Of a stretch of DNA of 64,000 nucleotides, positions 1-8,640 are shown piece after piece. The DNA is from CAVYXZ01 sp963772595. GTDB lineage: Bacteria > Chloroflexota > Anaerolineae > Aggregatilineales > Phototrophicaceae. The notes beneath the pieces are model-generated. The model searched no databases. It was given only the letters and a program-made list of their open reading frames with translations, and was not told the DNA's origin. Position numbers and translations under genes: made by a program. Location of the stretch: the NCBI GenBank assembly GCA_963772595.1, contig CAVYXZ010000007.1, forward strand, positions 1,674,001 through 1,738,000, given 5' to 3'. Each line of letters starts with the position of its first letter. The first letter of the stretch is position 1.

Positions 1-126
1 AATCTGGAAGATCATATCGCCGATCTGGACCTGATTGCCCACCACCGGGCGATCATGCTGGTTCATCATGCCGCTGGGGTACTTTTTTGATCCGCCGACG
101 ACGACGTAGCTCACGGTGTAAATCAT
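1..126 (-). CDS. Unknown protein, 3' end beyond window (42 codons visible)
   Basis: An ATG at 124-126 on the minus strand opens a frame that runs off the window edge without a stop. The visible N-terminus starts MIYTVSYVVVGG and then becomes polar. It sits just downstream of the cyclic-nucleotide-binding gene and is preceded at 131-142 by a near-perfect Shine-Dalgarno (AAGGAGGTGA), which overlaps that gene's stop codon, so the two are probably co-transcribed and perhaps translationally coupled. I do not recognise the family from this fragment. Confidence 0.6.
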   Translation of the reverse strand, partial: MIYTVSYVVVGGSKKYPSGMMNQHDRPVVGNQVQIGDMIFQI

Positions 127-138
127 CCTATCACCTCC

Positions 139-586
139 TTAGGAGAAGAGATTCTGGTGACGGATCTTAAAGCTCAGATCCTGCGCGATGTTCCGCATCA
201 TCACGTAGCCGATAGCCGTGTCGGATTCACACAGCGTCTTGAACTCTTCCTTCGGGATGGCGTAGACTTCGGGTGCCGCCCTGCGTAGCGCTGACACTGG
301 CGGAGCGGTCGCCATGATCGATCAGGGCCATCTCGCCAAAAATCTGTCCCTGGCCGAGCATCAGGACAGCGTTGGTATCGCCAGAGCCAGAGGGGTCCAT
401 AATCCGCACCTCAACCTGCCCCGAATCGACGATGTACATCTTGTCGCCTTCGTCGCCCTGGTCAAAGATCATACTGTGCGCCTCATAGGTTTCCGGCTGC
501 GTGATCCGCCCGACGATGGCTAACTGGCTTTCGGTCAGACCCCGGAAGAGGCTGATATGTTTCAAGAGTTGGGTAATATCACTCAT
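139..586 (-). CDS. Cyclic nucleotide-binding domain protein, frameshifted as sequenced
   Basis: Small stand-alone cNMP-binding (Crp/PKA-type) domain. The N-terminal part shows the helix-then-barrel pattern LLKHISLFRGLTESQL, the GD-rich turn FDQGDEGDKMYIVDSG and the phosphate-binding-cassette-like GQIFGEMALIDHGDRSASV. After about residue 100 the frame runs to an early stop at 227, but skipping one base near 275-285 restores a natural ending (APEVYAIPKEEFKTL, then MMRNIAQDL) and a stop at 139-141, giving about 148 residues. There is no DNA-binding domain, so it is a sensor or adaptor rather than a transcription factor. The break is either an assembly error or a real lesion. Confidence 0.8.
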
Positions 587-774
587 GTTTCTCTGCCTTC
601 GCCCTTATAATGGTTTATAGCAAGCGCTGCAATGCCTTTGTTACTCATATTATACGCTGTTTTCACTGGTCACGGGCCAAATCGCACCTGGATCCAGAGA
701 ATCTTACGCGCTTTTAATTCTCAACCGCTATACTGAACCGATACGGGACTCTAAGCTCCAGAGGAGTTAACGCG

Positions 775-1134
775 ATGATGCTACAGCCCAATAAACGCCA
801 GTTCGTGCCTCCAACGGATGTCATCGAACTGGTGGATAAGATGCTGGTCGTCGTCGAAATTGCAGGTATGAAGACGGGAGATTTTAATATTGTACTGGAG
901 CACCAGCACCTCATGATCTGGGGCACCCGCCAACGCAACGGCAGCAACGCCGCAGCCTATCATCAGGTGGAAATCGGCTATGGACCGTTTCGCGTGGACC
1001 TGGAACTTCCCTGGGCAGCAGATCGTGAGGCGGTGACAGCCAGCTATGACCAGGGCTTTTTGACGATTGAACTGCCGCGCAGAGCCAAACAGCCTATCCA
1101 TGTGGTGGATTTAGACGCCCAAGAACAGGAATGA
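775..1134 (+). CDS. Hsp20/alpha-crystallin family small heat-shock protein
   Basis: ATP-independent holdase that keeps unfolding proteins soluble. The 119 residues are almost only the alpha-crystallin domain: VIELVDKMLVVVEIAGM (first strands), the middle segment YGPFRVDLELP, and the C-terminal strand YDQGFLTIELPR that is diagnostic of the family. The start is an ATGATG pair preceded by GAGGAG; either ATG would do. A TATACT -10-like hexamer lies about 45 bp upstream. It ends only 7 bp before lon, so chaperone and protease probably share a transcript. No CIRCE-type inverted repeat was seen. Confidence 0.88.
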   Translation: MMLQPNKRQFVPPTDVIELVDKMLVVVEIAGMKTGDFNIVLEHQHLMIWGTRQRNGSNAAAYHQVEIGYGPFRVDLELPWAADREAVTASYDQGFLTIELPRRAKQPIHVVDLDAQEQE

Positions 1135-1141
1135 CGCCATC

Positions 1142-3616
1142 ATGAGCGACAAGCTTGAACATGACGAAACCGCCGAGAACATCCACATCGCTGCATCGGC
1201 GGAAGATACGCAAGAGACTGAAGAAGTGACGATCCCGACCGAGATCCCCATCCTGCCGCTGCGCGGGCTGGTGGTGTACCCGCTGACGGCGATCCCGCTG
1301 ACGGTCGGCCAACCGCGCAGTATGCGCCTGGTCGATGATGTGGTGGCGGGCGACCGGCTGATCGGCCTGGTCTCGGCCATTGATCCTGACATCGAGACGC
1401 CGGGGCCGGACGAGATCAAACGCATCGGCACGCTGGCTTCGATTCACCGCCTGTTCCGTGCCCCTGACGGCACGATCCGCCTGCTGGTACAGGGATTGTC
1501 GCGCATCAAAGTCCTGGAGTTCACCGGCGAGGAACCCTACCTGCGCGCCAGGATCGAATCGCTGCCGGAGTTCAACGAAGAGTCGCTGGAAGTCGAAGCA
1601 CTGACGCGCAATGTGGTCGAGCAGTTCACACGGCTGGCCGATCTCGTGCCCAGCATCCCCAGCGATCTGATTACCTCGGCGCTGAACGTCGAGGACCCGC
1701 TGCAACTGGTCTACGCCGTGGCGACTTACGTGCGCATCGACCTGGACGACGCTCAGCATCTGCTGGAACTGGATGGTGTGGAAGATAAGCTGCGCCATCT
1801 GATGGGCCTGCTGGCGAAGGAACTGGAAGTGCTGGAACTGGGCCGCAAGATCCAGACCGAGGCCCAGACCGAGATGGAAAAAATGCAGCGCGAGTATTAC
1901 CTGCGCGAGCAGTTGAAGGCCATCCAGCGCGAGCTGGGCGAAGGCGATGAGCAGGCGGTCGAGGTGGAGGAATTCCGCGAGAAGATCGCCGCCGCCCACA
2001 TGCCCGAAGAGGCCGAGAAAGAGGCGCTGCGTGAGGTAGACCGCCTGTCCAAGCTGCCGATTGCTGCCGCCGAATACGGCGTGATCCGCACCTATCTGGA
2101 CTGGCTGACGACGCTGCCCTGGGCACAGCGCAGCGACGACAATCTGAACATCGCCCACGCGCGCGAGGTGCTGGACCAGGATCACTACGGCCTGAAGGAC
2201 ATTAAGGAGCGCATCCTGGAATATCTGGCGGTGCGCAAGCTGCGGGCCGAACGGGCCGACGAACGCAGCGAAACTGAGGTCGTACAGGATTATGTCCGGC
2301 GTGAACGCCAGGGAGCGATCCTGTGCTTTGTGGGGCCGCCTGGGGTCGGCAAGACCTCGCTGGGCGCGTCGATTGCGCGGGCGATGGGCCGCAAGTTCAT
2401 CCGCATGAGCCTGGGCGGGGTGCGCGACGAGGCCGAGATTCGCGGCTTCCGCCGGACCTACGTGGGCGCGATGCCGGGCCGCATCGTCCAGACGCTGCGC
2501 CGTGTCGAATCGATCAACCCGGTCATTATGCTGGATGAGATCGACAAGCTGGGCCGCGACTTCCGCGGAGACCCGGCCAGCGCCCTGCTGGAAGTGCTCG
2601 ACCCGGAACAGAATCACGAGTTCCGCGATCACTACCTGGATGTGGCCGTGGACCTGAGCGAGGTGCTGTTCATCACGACGGCCAACGAGCTTGAGCCGAT
2701 CCCCGGCCCGCTGCGTGACCGTATGGAGATCATTCAACTGAGCGGCTACACTGAGCAGGAGAAACTGGAGATCGCCAAGCGTTACCTGGTGCCGCGCCAG
2801 ATCCGCGAGAACGGCCTGCGTGAAGGCGAGATCGCACTGACCGACGAGGCGCTGCTGACGCTGGTGCGCGATTACACCCGCGAGGCCGGGGTCCGCACGC
2901 TGGAACGCGAGATCGGGCGGGCGGCGCGCAAGGTGGTCACGCAGATCGCCGAGGGCAGCGACGAGACGGTCGTGATCGATGACTCGAATCTGCGCGAGAT
3001 CCTGGGTAAGCCGCGCTACGGCTACCGCGAAGAACTGGAAGAACGCACCGACCGGCCCGGCGTGGCGATTGGCCTGGCCTGGACCCCGGTGGGCGGCGAG
3101 GTGCTGTACGTCGAGGCGGCGCGGATGCCCGGTGGCAAGGGTTTCCAGTACACCGGGCAGTTGGGCGAGGTCATGCAGGAAAGCGCCCGCGCGGCACTCA
3201 GCTATGTGCGCTCGCAGGCGGAAGAACTGGGCATCGATTCGAGCCTGTTTGAGAAGAACGACATCCATCTGCACGTGCCTGCCGGGTCGGTCCCCAAAGA
3301 CGGCCCCTCAGCCGGTGTGACGATGGCGGTGGCGCTGGCTTCGCTGCTGACGGGGCGTCCGGTGAAGAGCAACGTCGCCATGACCGGCGAGATCACGCTG
3401 CGCGGTCAGGTGCTGCCGGTGGGCGGCATCAAGGACAAGGTGCTGGCGGCGCATCGCCTGGGCGTGGACACGGTCATCATCCCCTACAAGAACGAGAACG
3501 ACCTGGATGACCTGCCTGAGGAAGTGCGCGAAGACCTGCATTTCGTGCTGGCGCATCAGGTCGAGGACGTGCTGGCCGCCGCACTGGACGAGGTCCCGGT
3601 CGCGCAACCAGCATAG
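1142..3616 (+). CDS. lon: ATP-dependent Lon protease
   Basis: Cytoplasmic AAA+ serine protease (family S16) that degrades misfolded and regulatory proteins. The 824 residues carry the N-terminal LON substrate-binding domain (PILPLRGLVVYPLTAIPL, about residues 36-230), a coiled-coil linker, the AAA+ module with Walker A GPPGVGKTS at about 397-405, Walker B-like VIMLDEIDK, and the C-terminal protease domain. The catalytic dyad is visible: Ser723 in KDGPSAG and Lys766 in GGIKDK. Length and order match bacterial LonA. It has an acidic N-terminal leader of about 30 residues before the LON domain. It follows the Hsp20 gene by 7 bp, suggesting a protein-quality-control operon. Confidence 0.97.
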   Translation: MSDKLEHDETAENIHIAASAEDTQETEEVTIPTEIPILPLRGLVVYPLTAIPLTVGQPRSMRLVDDVVAGDRLIGLVSAIDPDIETPGPDEIKRIGTLASIHRLFRAPDGTIRLLVQGLSRIKVLEFTGEEPYLRARIESLPEFNEESLEVEALTRNVVEQFTRLADLVPSIPSDLITSALNVEDPLQLVYAVATYVRIDLDDAQHLLELDGVEDKLRHLMGLLAKELEVLELGRKIQTEAQTEMEKMQREYYLREQLKAIQRELGEGDEQAVEVEEFREKIAAAHMPEEAEKEALREVDRLSKLPIAAAEYGVIRTYLDWLTTLPWAQRSDDNLNIAHAREVLDQDHYGLKDIKERILEYLAVRKLRAERADERSETEVVQDYVRRERQGAILCFVGPPGVGKTSLGASIARAMGRKFIRMSLGGVRDEAEIRGFRRTYVGAMPGRIVQTLRRVESINPVIMLDEIDKLGRDFRGDPASALLEVLDPEQNHEFRDHYLDVAVDLSEVLFITTANELEPIPGPLRDRMEIIQLSGYTEQEKLEIAKRYLVPRQIRENGLREGEIALTDEALLTLVRDYTREAGVRTLEREIGRAARKVVTQIAEGSDETVVIDDSNLREILGKPRYGYREELEERTDRPGVAIGLAWTPVGGEVLYVEAARMPGGKGFQYTGQLGEVMQESARAALSYVRSQAEELGIDSSLFEKNDIHLHVPAGSVPKDGPSAGVTMAVALASLLTGRPVKSNVAMTGEITLRGQVLPVGGIKDKVLAAHRLGVDTVIIPYKNENDLDDLPEEVREDLHFVLAHQVEDVLAAALDEVPVAQPA

Positions 3617-3632
3617 CCTCTACAAGAAGCTG

Positions 3633-3663
3633 GAAGGGCATGGCGGCTTGCTGTGCCCTTTCG
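3633..3663 (+). terminator. Rho-independent terminator after lon
   Basis: AAGGGCA (3634-3640) pairs with TGCCCTT (3654-3660), followed by a short T/C run. It lies 17 bp after the lon stop. Confidence 0.6.
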
Positions 3664-3693
3664 GATTCCCCTATTTCCGTAATCTTGCTTACG

Positions 3694-3722
3694 TTGACAA
3701 ACAGTTATTAAGAATATATCAT
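3694..3722 (+). promoter_or_regulatory. Sigma-70-type promoter for the EEP-family gene
   Basis: TTGACA at 3694-3699, exactly 17 bp, then TATCAT at 3717-3722. It sits 50 bp before the start of the next gene in an AT-rich patch that contrasts with the GC-rich surroundings. Confidence 0.75.
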
Positions 3723-3773
3723 ACGATAAAGTACAATTGCACGCCTTGTCCGATTTAGAGCAAGGTTCCCCAC

Positions 3774-4745
3774 ATGAAAATCACTGTCGGTACGTTCAAT
3801 CTCAACAACCTTTTTTCGCGTTACAATTTCAAAGGCGAGGTCGAGGCCATCAAAGATGTGGATACCGGAGTCGATGCCGAGATCGAATATATTTTTACGG
3901 AGGACGATGTCTTTCGTCTGCGCACCTTTCAGGGTCGTCTGGTCAATGCCAAGTCCATCAAAGATCAAGCGGCCATCGTCAAGCGCATCCTGGCGATGGA
4001 CGTGGATGTGCTGGCCGTGCAGGAAGTCGAAGACATCGACACCCTGCGCCAGTTCAACCGCCTGGATCTCGACGGTCTGTATCCGTACAGTGTATTGGTC
4101 GAGGGCAACGACCCGCGTCTGATCGACCTGGGCCTGCTTTCCAGGTTCCCCATCGGCGGGATCACCTCCTGGCAGCGCGCCGTCCATCCCGACGATCCCG
4201 GCAACACAGTCTTCGGCAGGGATTTGTTGGAGGTCGAAATCTGGGATTCGAAGCGGCAGAAGCGCCTGTTCACACTCTACAACAACCATCTCAAGAGCCA
4301 CTTCGTCCCCTTTGGTGAGGATCAGGTCGAGGGGGCCAAACGCGCCAACCAGCGCCGCAAGCGGCAGGCCGAGGTCGCCGCCGAGATTATCGAGAAGCGG
4401 ATGCGCCCCAACAGCCGCTTCATCGTGCTGGGCGATATGAATGATCCGCCGGATTCCCCCTGGCTGAAACCGCTGACCAAATCGAAGGGCCTGAAGTTGG
4501 TCAACGCGCTAAAGAACCCTGTCGAGACGCGCCCGCCCAAGCAGGACAATCCGATGCCGCCGTCTACTGCCTGGACTCACCGCTTCAAAGAGTCGGGCCA
4601 GCCCGCCCAATACGAACTCTACGATCAGATCTGGCTCAGTCCGGCGCTCAAGGACCGGCAGACCGGCGCATTCATCGACCGCCGGACCAAGCATGGCGGC
4701 GACGGCAGCGATCACGACCCGACCTGGATCGAACTGGACATCTAG
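3774..4745 (+). CDS. Endonuclease/exonuclease/phosphatase (EEP) family hydrolase
   Basis: Member of the DNase I-like metal-dependent phosphohydrolase fold. Typical landmarks are in order: GTFNLNNLF near the N-terminus, metal-binding Glu in VLAVQEVED (about residue 85), NNHLKSHF, the catalytic FIVLGDMNDPP (Asp/Asn pair) and the C-terminal GSDHDPTW. The 323 residues have no obvious signal peptide, so it is probably cytoplasmic. Family members cut DNA, RNA, phosphoinositides or sphingolipids, and the substrate cannot be told from sequence alone. It is a single-gene unit with its own promoter and is convergent with the membrane protein gene downstream. Confidence 0.85.
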   Translation: MKITVGTFNLNNLFSRYNFKGEVEAIKDVDTGVDAEIEYIFTEDDVFRLRTFQGRLVNAKSIKDQAAIVKRILAMDVDVLAVQEVEDIDTLRQFNRLDLDGLYPYSVLVEGNDPRLIDLGLLSRFPIGGITSWQRAVHPDDPGNTVFGRDLLEVEIWDSKRQKRLFTLYNNHLKSHFVPFGEDQVEGAKRANQRRKRQAEVAAEIIEKRMRPNSRFIVLGDMNDPPDSPWLKPLTKSKGLKLVNALKNPVETRPPKQDNPMPPSTAWTHRFKESGQPAQYELYDQIWLSPALKDRQTGAFIDRRTKHGGDGSDHDPTWIELDI

Positions 4746-4775
4746 GCACACGTCTGCGGCAAAGAACGGTGGGGT

Positions 4776-6497
4776 TCAGCGCACCGCCGTTTTTCGCTGT
4801 CGCCACCAGACGGCGACTCCGCCCAGGGCCAGCGCACTCAGCAGCAGACCCAACACAGCGTAAGGTCGCTTCGGCGTGGGCGGAGGGGCTTCGGGTACAT
4901 CGGCTGCAATGACGGGTGCGGAGTCTGGCGCAGGCTCCGGTACGGATGGGAGCAATGGGGTTTCGACCGTCAGCACAGGTGCAGGCCGCGGGACCACTGG
5001 ACGCGGCAGCGCCCAATCCGGGTAACGACCTCGCGCCAACCGGACGGCCCGCTGCGCCAGGATCAGCAGGAGCGTCCACCACAGCGGCTCGATCAGAAAC
5101 TTGAAGCGGTCGTTCTCGCCGATGTCGAAGCTGGTGCCCACGACCATCGTGTAGACGATCAGCGCCACCATCAGCAGCAGCGCCGTTTCCTGCCGGAAAA
5201 ACTGCCGCCAGCGCCGCCAGGAGAGTCCCGCCACGCCTAACCCTAGCAGCCCGAAGGCCAGCACGCTCAGCGGCAGACCGGGATACAAGACCGAACAACC
5301 GCCCGCCATCCCCAGCACCTGAATATTCCGTGCCTGCCAGGCCGCCGCGCCGTAGAGCGTGTTGTCGTAGAAATCGACCAGCCCGGCGATCTTGGGCGCG
5401 TTGAGCGCGTTGTGCTTGAAGCCGCTGGAGGGACAGGTGAAGGTGTTATAGGCGCGCGCCACGTTGCTCAGGTAGTGGACCGGATCGTACTGGATCAGGC
5501 GGATAGCGCTGCGCTGGTAGACCTGGGCGATGGCCGGAATGTTAATGTTGTTGTAGTCGTTGCGATTCAGCGCATCGACCTTGCTGGTCGCATCGAAACC
5601 GTAGTCGATATAGGAACTGGGATAGTTGAAAGCCGGGACCTTCGCTACCATCGGATCGATGATCTTCGCCAGCGCGAAATCCTCCAGGCGTGCCTGCGAA
5701 TAGCCATCGGCGGCGATATGCCAGAGGTTAAGGCCGCCCCAACTGCTGGTCCCCCAGAAGCCGTATTGCAGCTCGTTCTTGCTGGCCCAGCCCAGGCCCA
5801 GCAGGCTAATGAGCAGGCTGATTCCCAGCACGCGCCAGCGCCGTTCCTGCGCCAGCCAGACCACCAGTGCAATCGCAGGCAGCAGGATCAGCGGGTGGTA
5901 GAGGCTGCGCGTCAGCACCAGCAGATTGAGCGCCAGAATGAAGCCATAGAGATCGCGCGGCAGACGGCGCTGCTGGAACTGTGCCAGGAAGAAAACGGCC
6001 AGCGTAATGAAAAACAGCGACGGCACGGTGTAAAGCGGATAGGCTTCGAAGAGCAGCAGCGCCGGGTTGAGCGTAATCAGCAGCGCGCCGATCACCGCGA
6101 TCCAGACGCTGCGCGTCATGAAACGCAGGATGCGGTAGCTCAGGCCGCTGATGACGGCCCCCATCACGATGTTACTGTAATGCAGCGCGGGCAGCACGCC
6201 GCCGTAGACGAGCTTAATGAGGATGCCGCCGTAGAGGTTCAGCAGCGGCGGCTGGCTGTGCAGGGTCCAGATACTGGTGAGCAGATGATTCTGCAAATCG
6301 CCCGCCGTCAGGGTCTGCCAGTAGGCATCCCAGAAGGTCAGGCCGTTGGGATTGGCGATGATGCTCAGCCCGGCGACCTCTTTGGCGAGAAGGCCGATGA
6401 GCAGATGGGCGACGAAAAAGAGGACAAAGCCGATCATACTCTTGATTATACGGCGATGCGCCCGCATGAACATGGAGGCTTCTTGGGGACAGGACAC
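4776..6497 (-). CDS. Multi-pass membrane protein, GT-C glycosyltransferase-like
   Basis: About 570 residues with roughly ten hydrophobic helices and a Pro-rich cytoplasmic-type tail (VPRPAPVLTVETP) ending in a last helix. The luminal-loop pattern FWDAYWQTL ... LHSQPPLLNLYGG resembles the first loop of dolichyl-phosphate-mannose-type (GT39/GT83) transferases, which use polyprenyl-phosphate sugars in the membrane. The canonical DE/DD pair is not clear, so the call rests on fold-level similarity. Start choice is uncertain: ATGs at 6497, 6473 and 6467 all lack a good Shine-Dalgarno. It is divergent from the small gene at 6580. Confidence 0.6.
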   Translation of the reverse strand: MSCPQEASMFMRAHRRIIKSMIGFVLFFVAHLLIGLLAKEVAGLSIIANPNGLTFWDAYWQTLTAGDLQNHLLTSIWTLHSQPPLLNLYGGILIKLVYGGVLPALHYSNIVMGAVISGLSYRILRFMTRSVWIAVIGALLITLNPALLLFEAYPLYTVPSLFFITLAVFFLAQFQQRRLPRDLYGFILALNLLVLTRSLYHPLILLPAIALVVWLAQERRWRVLGISLLISLLGLGWASKNELQYGFWGTSSWGGLNLWHIAADGYSQARLEDFALAKIIDPMVAKVPAFNYPSSYIDYGFDATSKVDALNRNDYNNINIPAIAQVYQRSAIRLIQYDPVHYLSNVARAYNTFTCPSSGFKHNALNAPKIAGLVDFYDNTLYGAAAWQARNIQVLGMAGGCSVLYPGLPLSVLAFGLLGLGVAGLSWRRWRQFFRQETALLLMVALIVYTMVVGTSFDIGENDRFKFLIEPLWWTLLLILAQRAVRLARGRYPDWALPRPVVPRPAPVLTVETPLLPSVPEPAPDSAPVIAADVPEAPPPTPKRPYAVLGLLLSALALGGVAVWWRQRKTAVR

Positions 6498-6516
6498 GGC
6501 GGCGGGTACAGAACCA

Positions 6517-6545
6517 TTGACTAGAATTTATGTTCTATTTATGCT
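6517..6545 (+). promoter_or_regulatory. Promoter for the YdeI/OmpD-like gene
   Basis: TTGACT at 6517-6522, 17 bp, TATGCT at 6540-6545. Predicted initiation near 6552 leaves a leader of about 28 nt before the ATG at 6580. Confidence 0.65.
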
Positions 6546-6579
6546 ATACTCCACACATACGCACAGTGGAGACAGCAGC

Positions 6580-6822
6580 ATGTCCAACGTCGATTTCTCG
6601 AAGCTGGAACGCCCCATGCCGGATTTCGTGCGGACGGTCCTGATCGACAGCGGCCTGATGAACGCCTATGCCCAGCGTCCGGCCTACCAGCAGAACGATT
6701 ACCTGAGTTGGATCCAGCGCGCCAAGCGTGAGGAAACCCAGGACAAACGGCTGGCGCAGATGCTGGACGAACTCCAGCGCGGCGATGTCTACATGAACAT
6801 GGCCTGGCGACCCAAGAATTGA
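6580..6822 (+). CDS. YdeI/OmpD-associated-like small protein
   Basis: Eighty residues whose core (AYQQNDYLSWIQRAKREET followed by KRLAQMLDEL) matches the C-terminal helical segment of the YdeI/OmpD-associated (bacteriocin-protection-like) family, where a Tyr-x-x-Trp-Ile helix is followed by a basic helix. Full-length relatives are about 190 residues and have an N-terminal half that is missing here, so this is a minimal version. I chose the ATG at 6580 because it follows the promoter at 6517-6545 closely. Function in the family is poorly defined. Confidence 0.7.
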   Translation: MSNVDFSKLERPMPDFVRTVLIDSGLMNAYAQRPAYQQNDYLSWIQRAKREETQDKRLAQMLDELQRGDVYMNMAWRPKN

Positions 6823-6832
6823 TCTTGCTTCT

Positions 6833-6945
6833 CTTACCTCACCCCTAAATCCCCTCTCCAAAGTGGAGAGGGGACTTGTAAAACAACCAATAATCCGGTT
6901 TCTCCCCCTCGCCATAATGGAGAGGGGGCCGGGGGGTGAGGTAAG
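6833..6945. repeat. MITE/REP-like nested inverted repeat
   Basis: A perfect 13-bp terminal inverted repeat (CTTACCTCACCCC at 6833-6845, GGGGTGAGGTAAG at 6933-6945) encloses two internal hairpins: CCCCTCTCC/GGAGAGGGG at 6851-6873 and an imperfect CCCCCTC/GAGaGGGGG at 6904-6925. A degraded relative occurs near 9665-9705. There is no coding capacity. It lies between convergent genes and could also terminate transcription on both strands. Confidence 0.7.
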
Positions 6946-6964
6946 GACACGGCGTGTCGTGTCC
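6945..6964. repeat. Short dispersed palindrome (GGACACG type)
   Basis: GGACACG/CGTGTCC arms with a 6-nt centre, followed by CTAC. It abuts the larger nested repeat and belongs to the same dispersed family as the elements at 9768, 9817, 33406, 37830, 55100, 59323 and 59372. Confidence 0.6.
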
Positions 6965-6985
6965 CTACATTAATTACATTTTATG

Positions 6986-8458
6986 TCAGGGCATCAGGTA
7001 GTATTCGTCTTGATAACCTTCGGTGGTCCAGCCGGTGATGCCGCCGTACTCGACTTCATACCAGGTCTGGTTGTAGCTGCTCGGCCCACACAGCGGCCCG
7101 GCGATGATGTTAAACACCGCCCCTTCGGGAATCTGCCCGTAAATCGTGCCGCTTTCGATCCCGGCCCGGATGTTATTCGGCCCGGTGCCGTAGACGACGC
7201 GCGCCTGTGACAGCCCGGCCAGACGGGTCGGCGGCGAGCCGGAGCAAACGCGCGGGGCACCGCTCGACGGCGGCTGCAACCAGTAGGTGCTGCCGCGTCC
7301 CTCGGCGGTCCAGCCAGTCACGCCGTTATACTCCACCTGATACCAGGTCAACTGCTGCACACTGGGTCCGCAGATTGGCCCATACAGGATGTTAAAGATG
7401 GCACCGCCGGGCATCGTTTGCAGCACCGTACCGCTTTCCGGCGTGAGGCGGATGCTGCTGCCGCTGCCAGGAGTCACCTGCCCCTGGTTCAGGCCAACCA
7501 GCCGAGAGACCGGCGACCCGGCGCAGTATCCGTTCGAGAACAGCGGTTCCAGCCAATAGGTCCCGGATTGACCCTCTGCGGTCCAACCCACGACGCCGTT
7601 GTAGCTGACCTGCCACCAGGCGGTGTTATCGGCGCAGTACGGCCCGTTGGCGATCCAGAACTGCTCGCCTGCTGGGATCTGGTACAGCACGTCACCGCCA
7701 TAGCCGGGATAGCTGCGGATGTTGTTGGGCACGTTGGGGAAGTTGATAACCCGGCCCGTGCCGCCGACCTGAAGACGCGAGGGCAGGAAGCCAGGGCAGG
7801 CGACCGGCGCGCTGTTGACCGGCTCGGTCCAGTAGGTGTTGTAGCCTTCGCCCTCCGCTGTCCAGCCGACGATACCGTTGTAGCGAATCTGCCACCACCA
7901 GCGGAAATCGTTGCCACACTGCGGCCCGCCCAGCACGTCGAAGACCCCGCTGCCCGGAATCTGGCCGATGACCGTGCTCACCTGATTGTTGCCCGGCGCG
8001 CTGCGGATCACGTTCGGCAGGCCCGGCGTTACCCGGCCCTGACCACCCACGTAAAGCCGGGTCGGAAGCTGGCATTCCGGCATCGGCGGCGGAGGCGGCG
8101 GTGGGGGCGCGTTCGTGACCGGCTCCAGCCAGTAGGTCGCGCCGTCTCCCTCTGCCGTCCAACCGACGGTGCCGTTATAATTCACCTGCCACCACCAGAT
8201 ACCGTAGGTGCAGCTGGGTCCGCCCAGGATGGCGAAGGTCTGCCCGGCAGGAATCTGCCCCAGGACCGTGCCGCCGAAACCGGGATAACTGCGAATACGG
8301 TTCGGCAGCGCCGGGTAGGTGGTCACGCGGCCCACGCCGCCCACCTGAAGCCGGGTCGGTTGGTTACAGCCCTGGGCCGCCGGACTGGCCGAAACCGCAA
8401 AGACTGTTGACAGCAGCAGCGCCATCAACAGCACGACTGAAATGATGCGACGTCTCAT
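6986..8458 (-). CDS. Secreted protein of five tandem SH3-like repeats
   Basis: The 490 residues begin with a signal peptide (MRRRIISVVLLMALLLS, cleavage near SASPAAQG) followed by five repeats of about 90 residues. Each has the pattern R-L-x-V-G-G-x-G-R-V, N-x-I-R-S-x-P-G, G-x-I-P-x-G-x-x-F, a Cys-containing G-P-x-C, W-x-Q-V-x-Y-N-G and V-G-W-T-A-E-G. This is the bacterial SH3 (SH3b) fold used for binding cell-wall or surface ligands. One pair of Cys per repeat suggests disulfides. A Pro run separates repeats 1 and 2. There is no enzymatic domain. A good Shine-Dalgarno (GGAGAG) precedes the ATG. It is exported and its ligand is unknown. Confidence 0.85.
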   Translation of the reverse strand: MRRRIISVVLLMALLLSTVFAVSASPAAQGCNQPTRLQVGGVGRVTTYPALPNRIRSYPGFGGTVLGQIPAGQTFAILGGPSCTYGIWWWQVNYNGTVGWTAEGDGATYWLEPVTNAPPPPPPPPMPECQLPTRLYVGGQGRVTPGLPNVIRSAPGNNQVSTVIGQIPGSGVFDVLGGPQCGNDFRWWWQIRYNGIVGWTAEGEGYNTYWTEPVNSAPVACPGFLPSRLQVGGTGRVINFPNVPNNIRSYPGYGGDVLYQIPAGEQFWIANGPYCADNTAWWQVSYNGVVGWTAEGQSGTYWLEPLFSNGYCAGSPVSRLVGLNQGQVTPGSGSSIRLTPESGTVLQTMPGGAIFNILYGPICGPSVQQLTWYQVEYNGVTGWTAEGRGSTYWLQPPSSGAPRVCSGSPPTRLAGLSQARVVYGTGPNNIRAGIESGTIYGQIPEGAVFNIIAGPLCGPSSYNQTWYEVEYGGITGWTTEGYQDEYYLMP

Positions 8459-8640
8459 GTGTGATTCTCTCCTTCGTTACAATTCATATTATAGTCGAGG
8501 CAAGAAAGAAATACCCTGCTGCTGGCTGACGGCGGCTCTACGGATGGGCGACGGCTGCGTTAAGGACATCATAAGAAATCCAGGCATGAAACAGGTTTTC
8601 CGGTACAATCGACCTACGCAACCATGCAGGAGAGTGAACC

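Noticed and set aside
1094..3274. 726-codon open frame antisense to lon
   Set aside because: It mirrors the GC-rich third positions of lon and has no known domain, signal or ribosome site. lon is fully supported on the other strand.
5412..6524. 370-codon plus-strand frame opposite the GT-C-like gene
   Set aside because: Composition is Gln/Arg/Asp-rich shadow sequence; the minus-strand frame encodes clean membrane helices.
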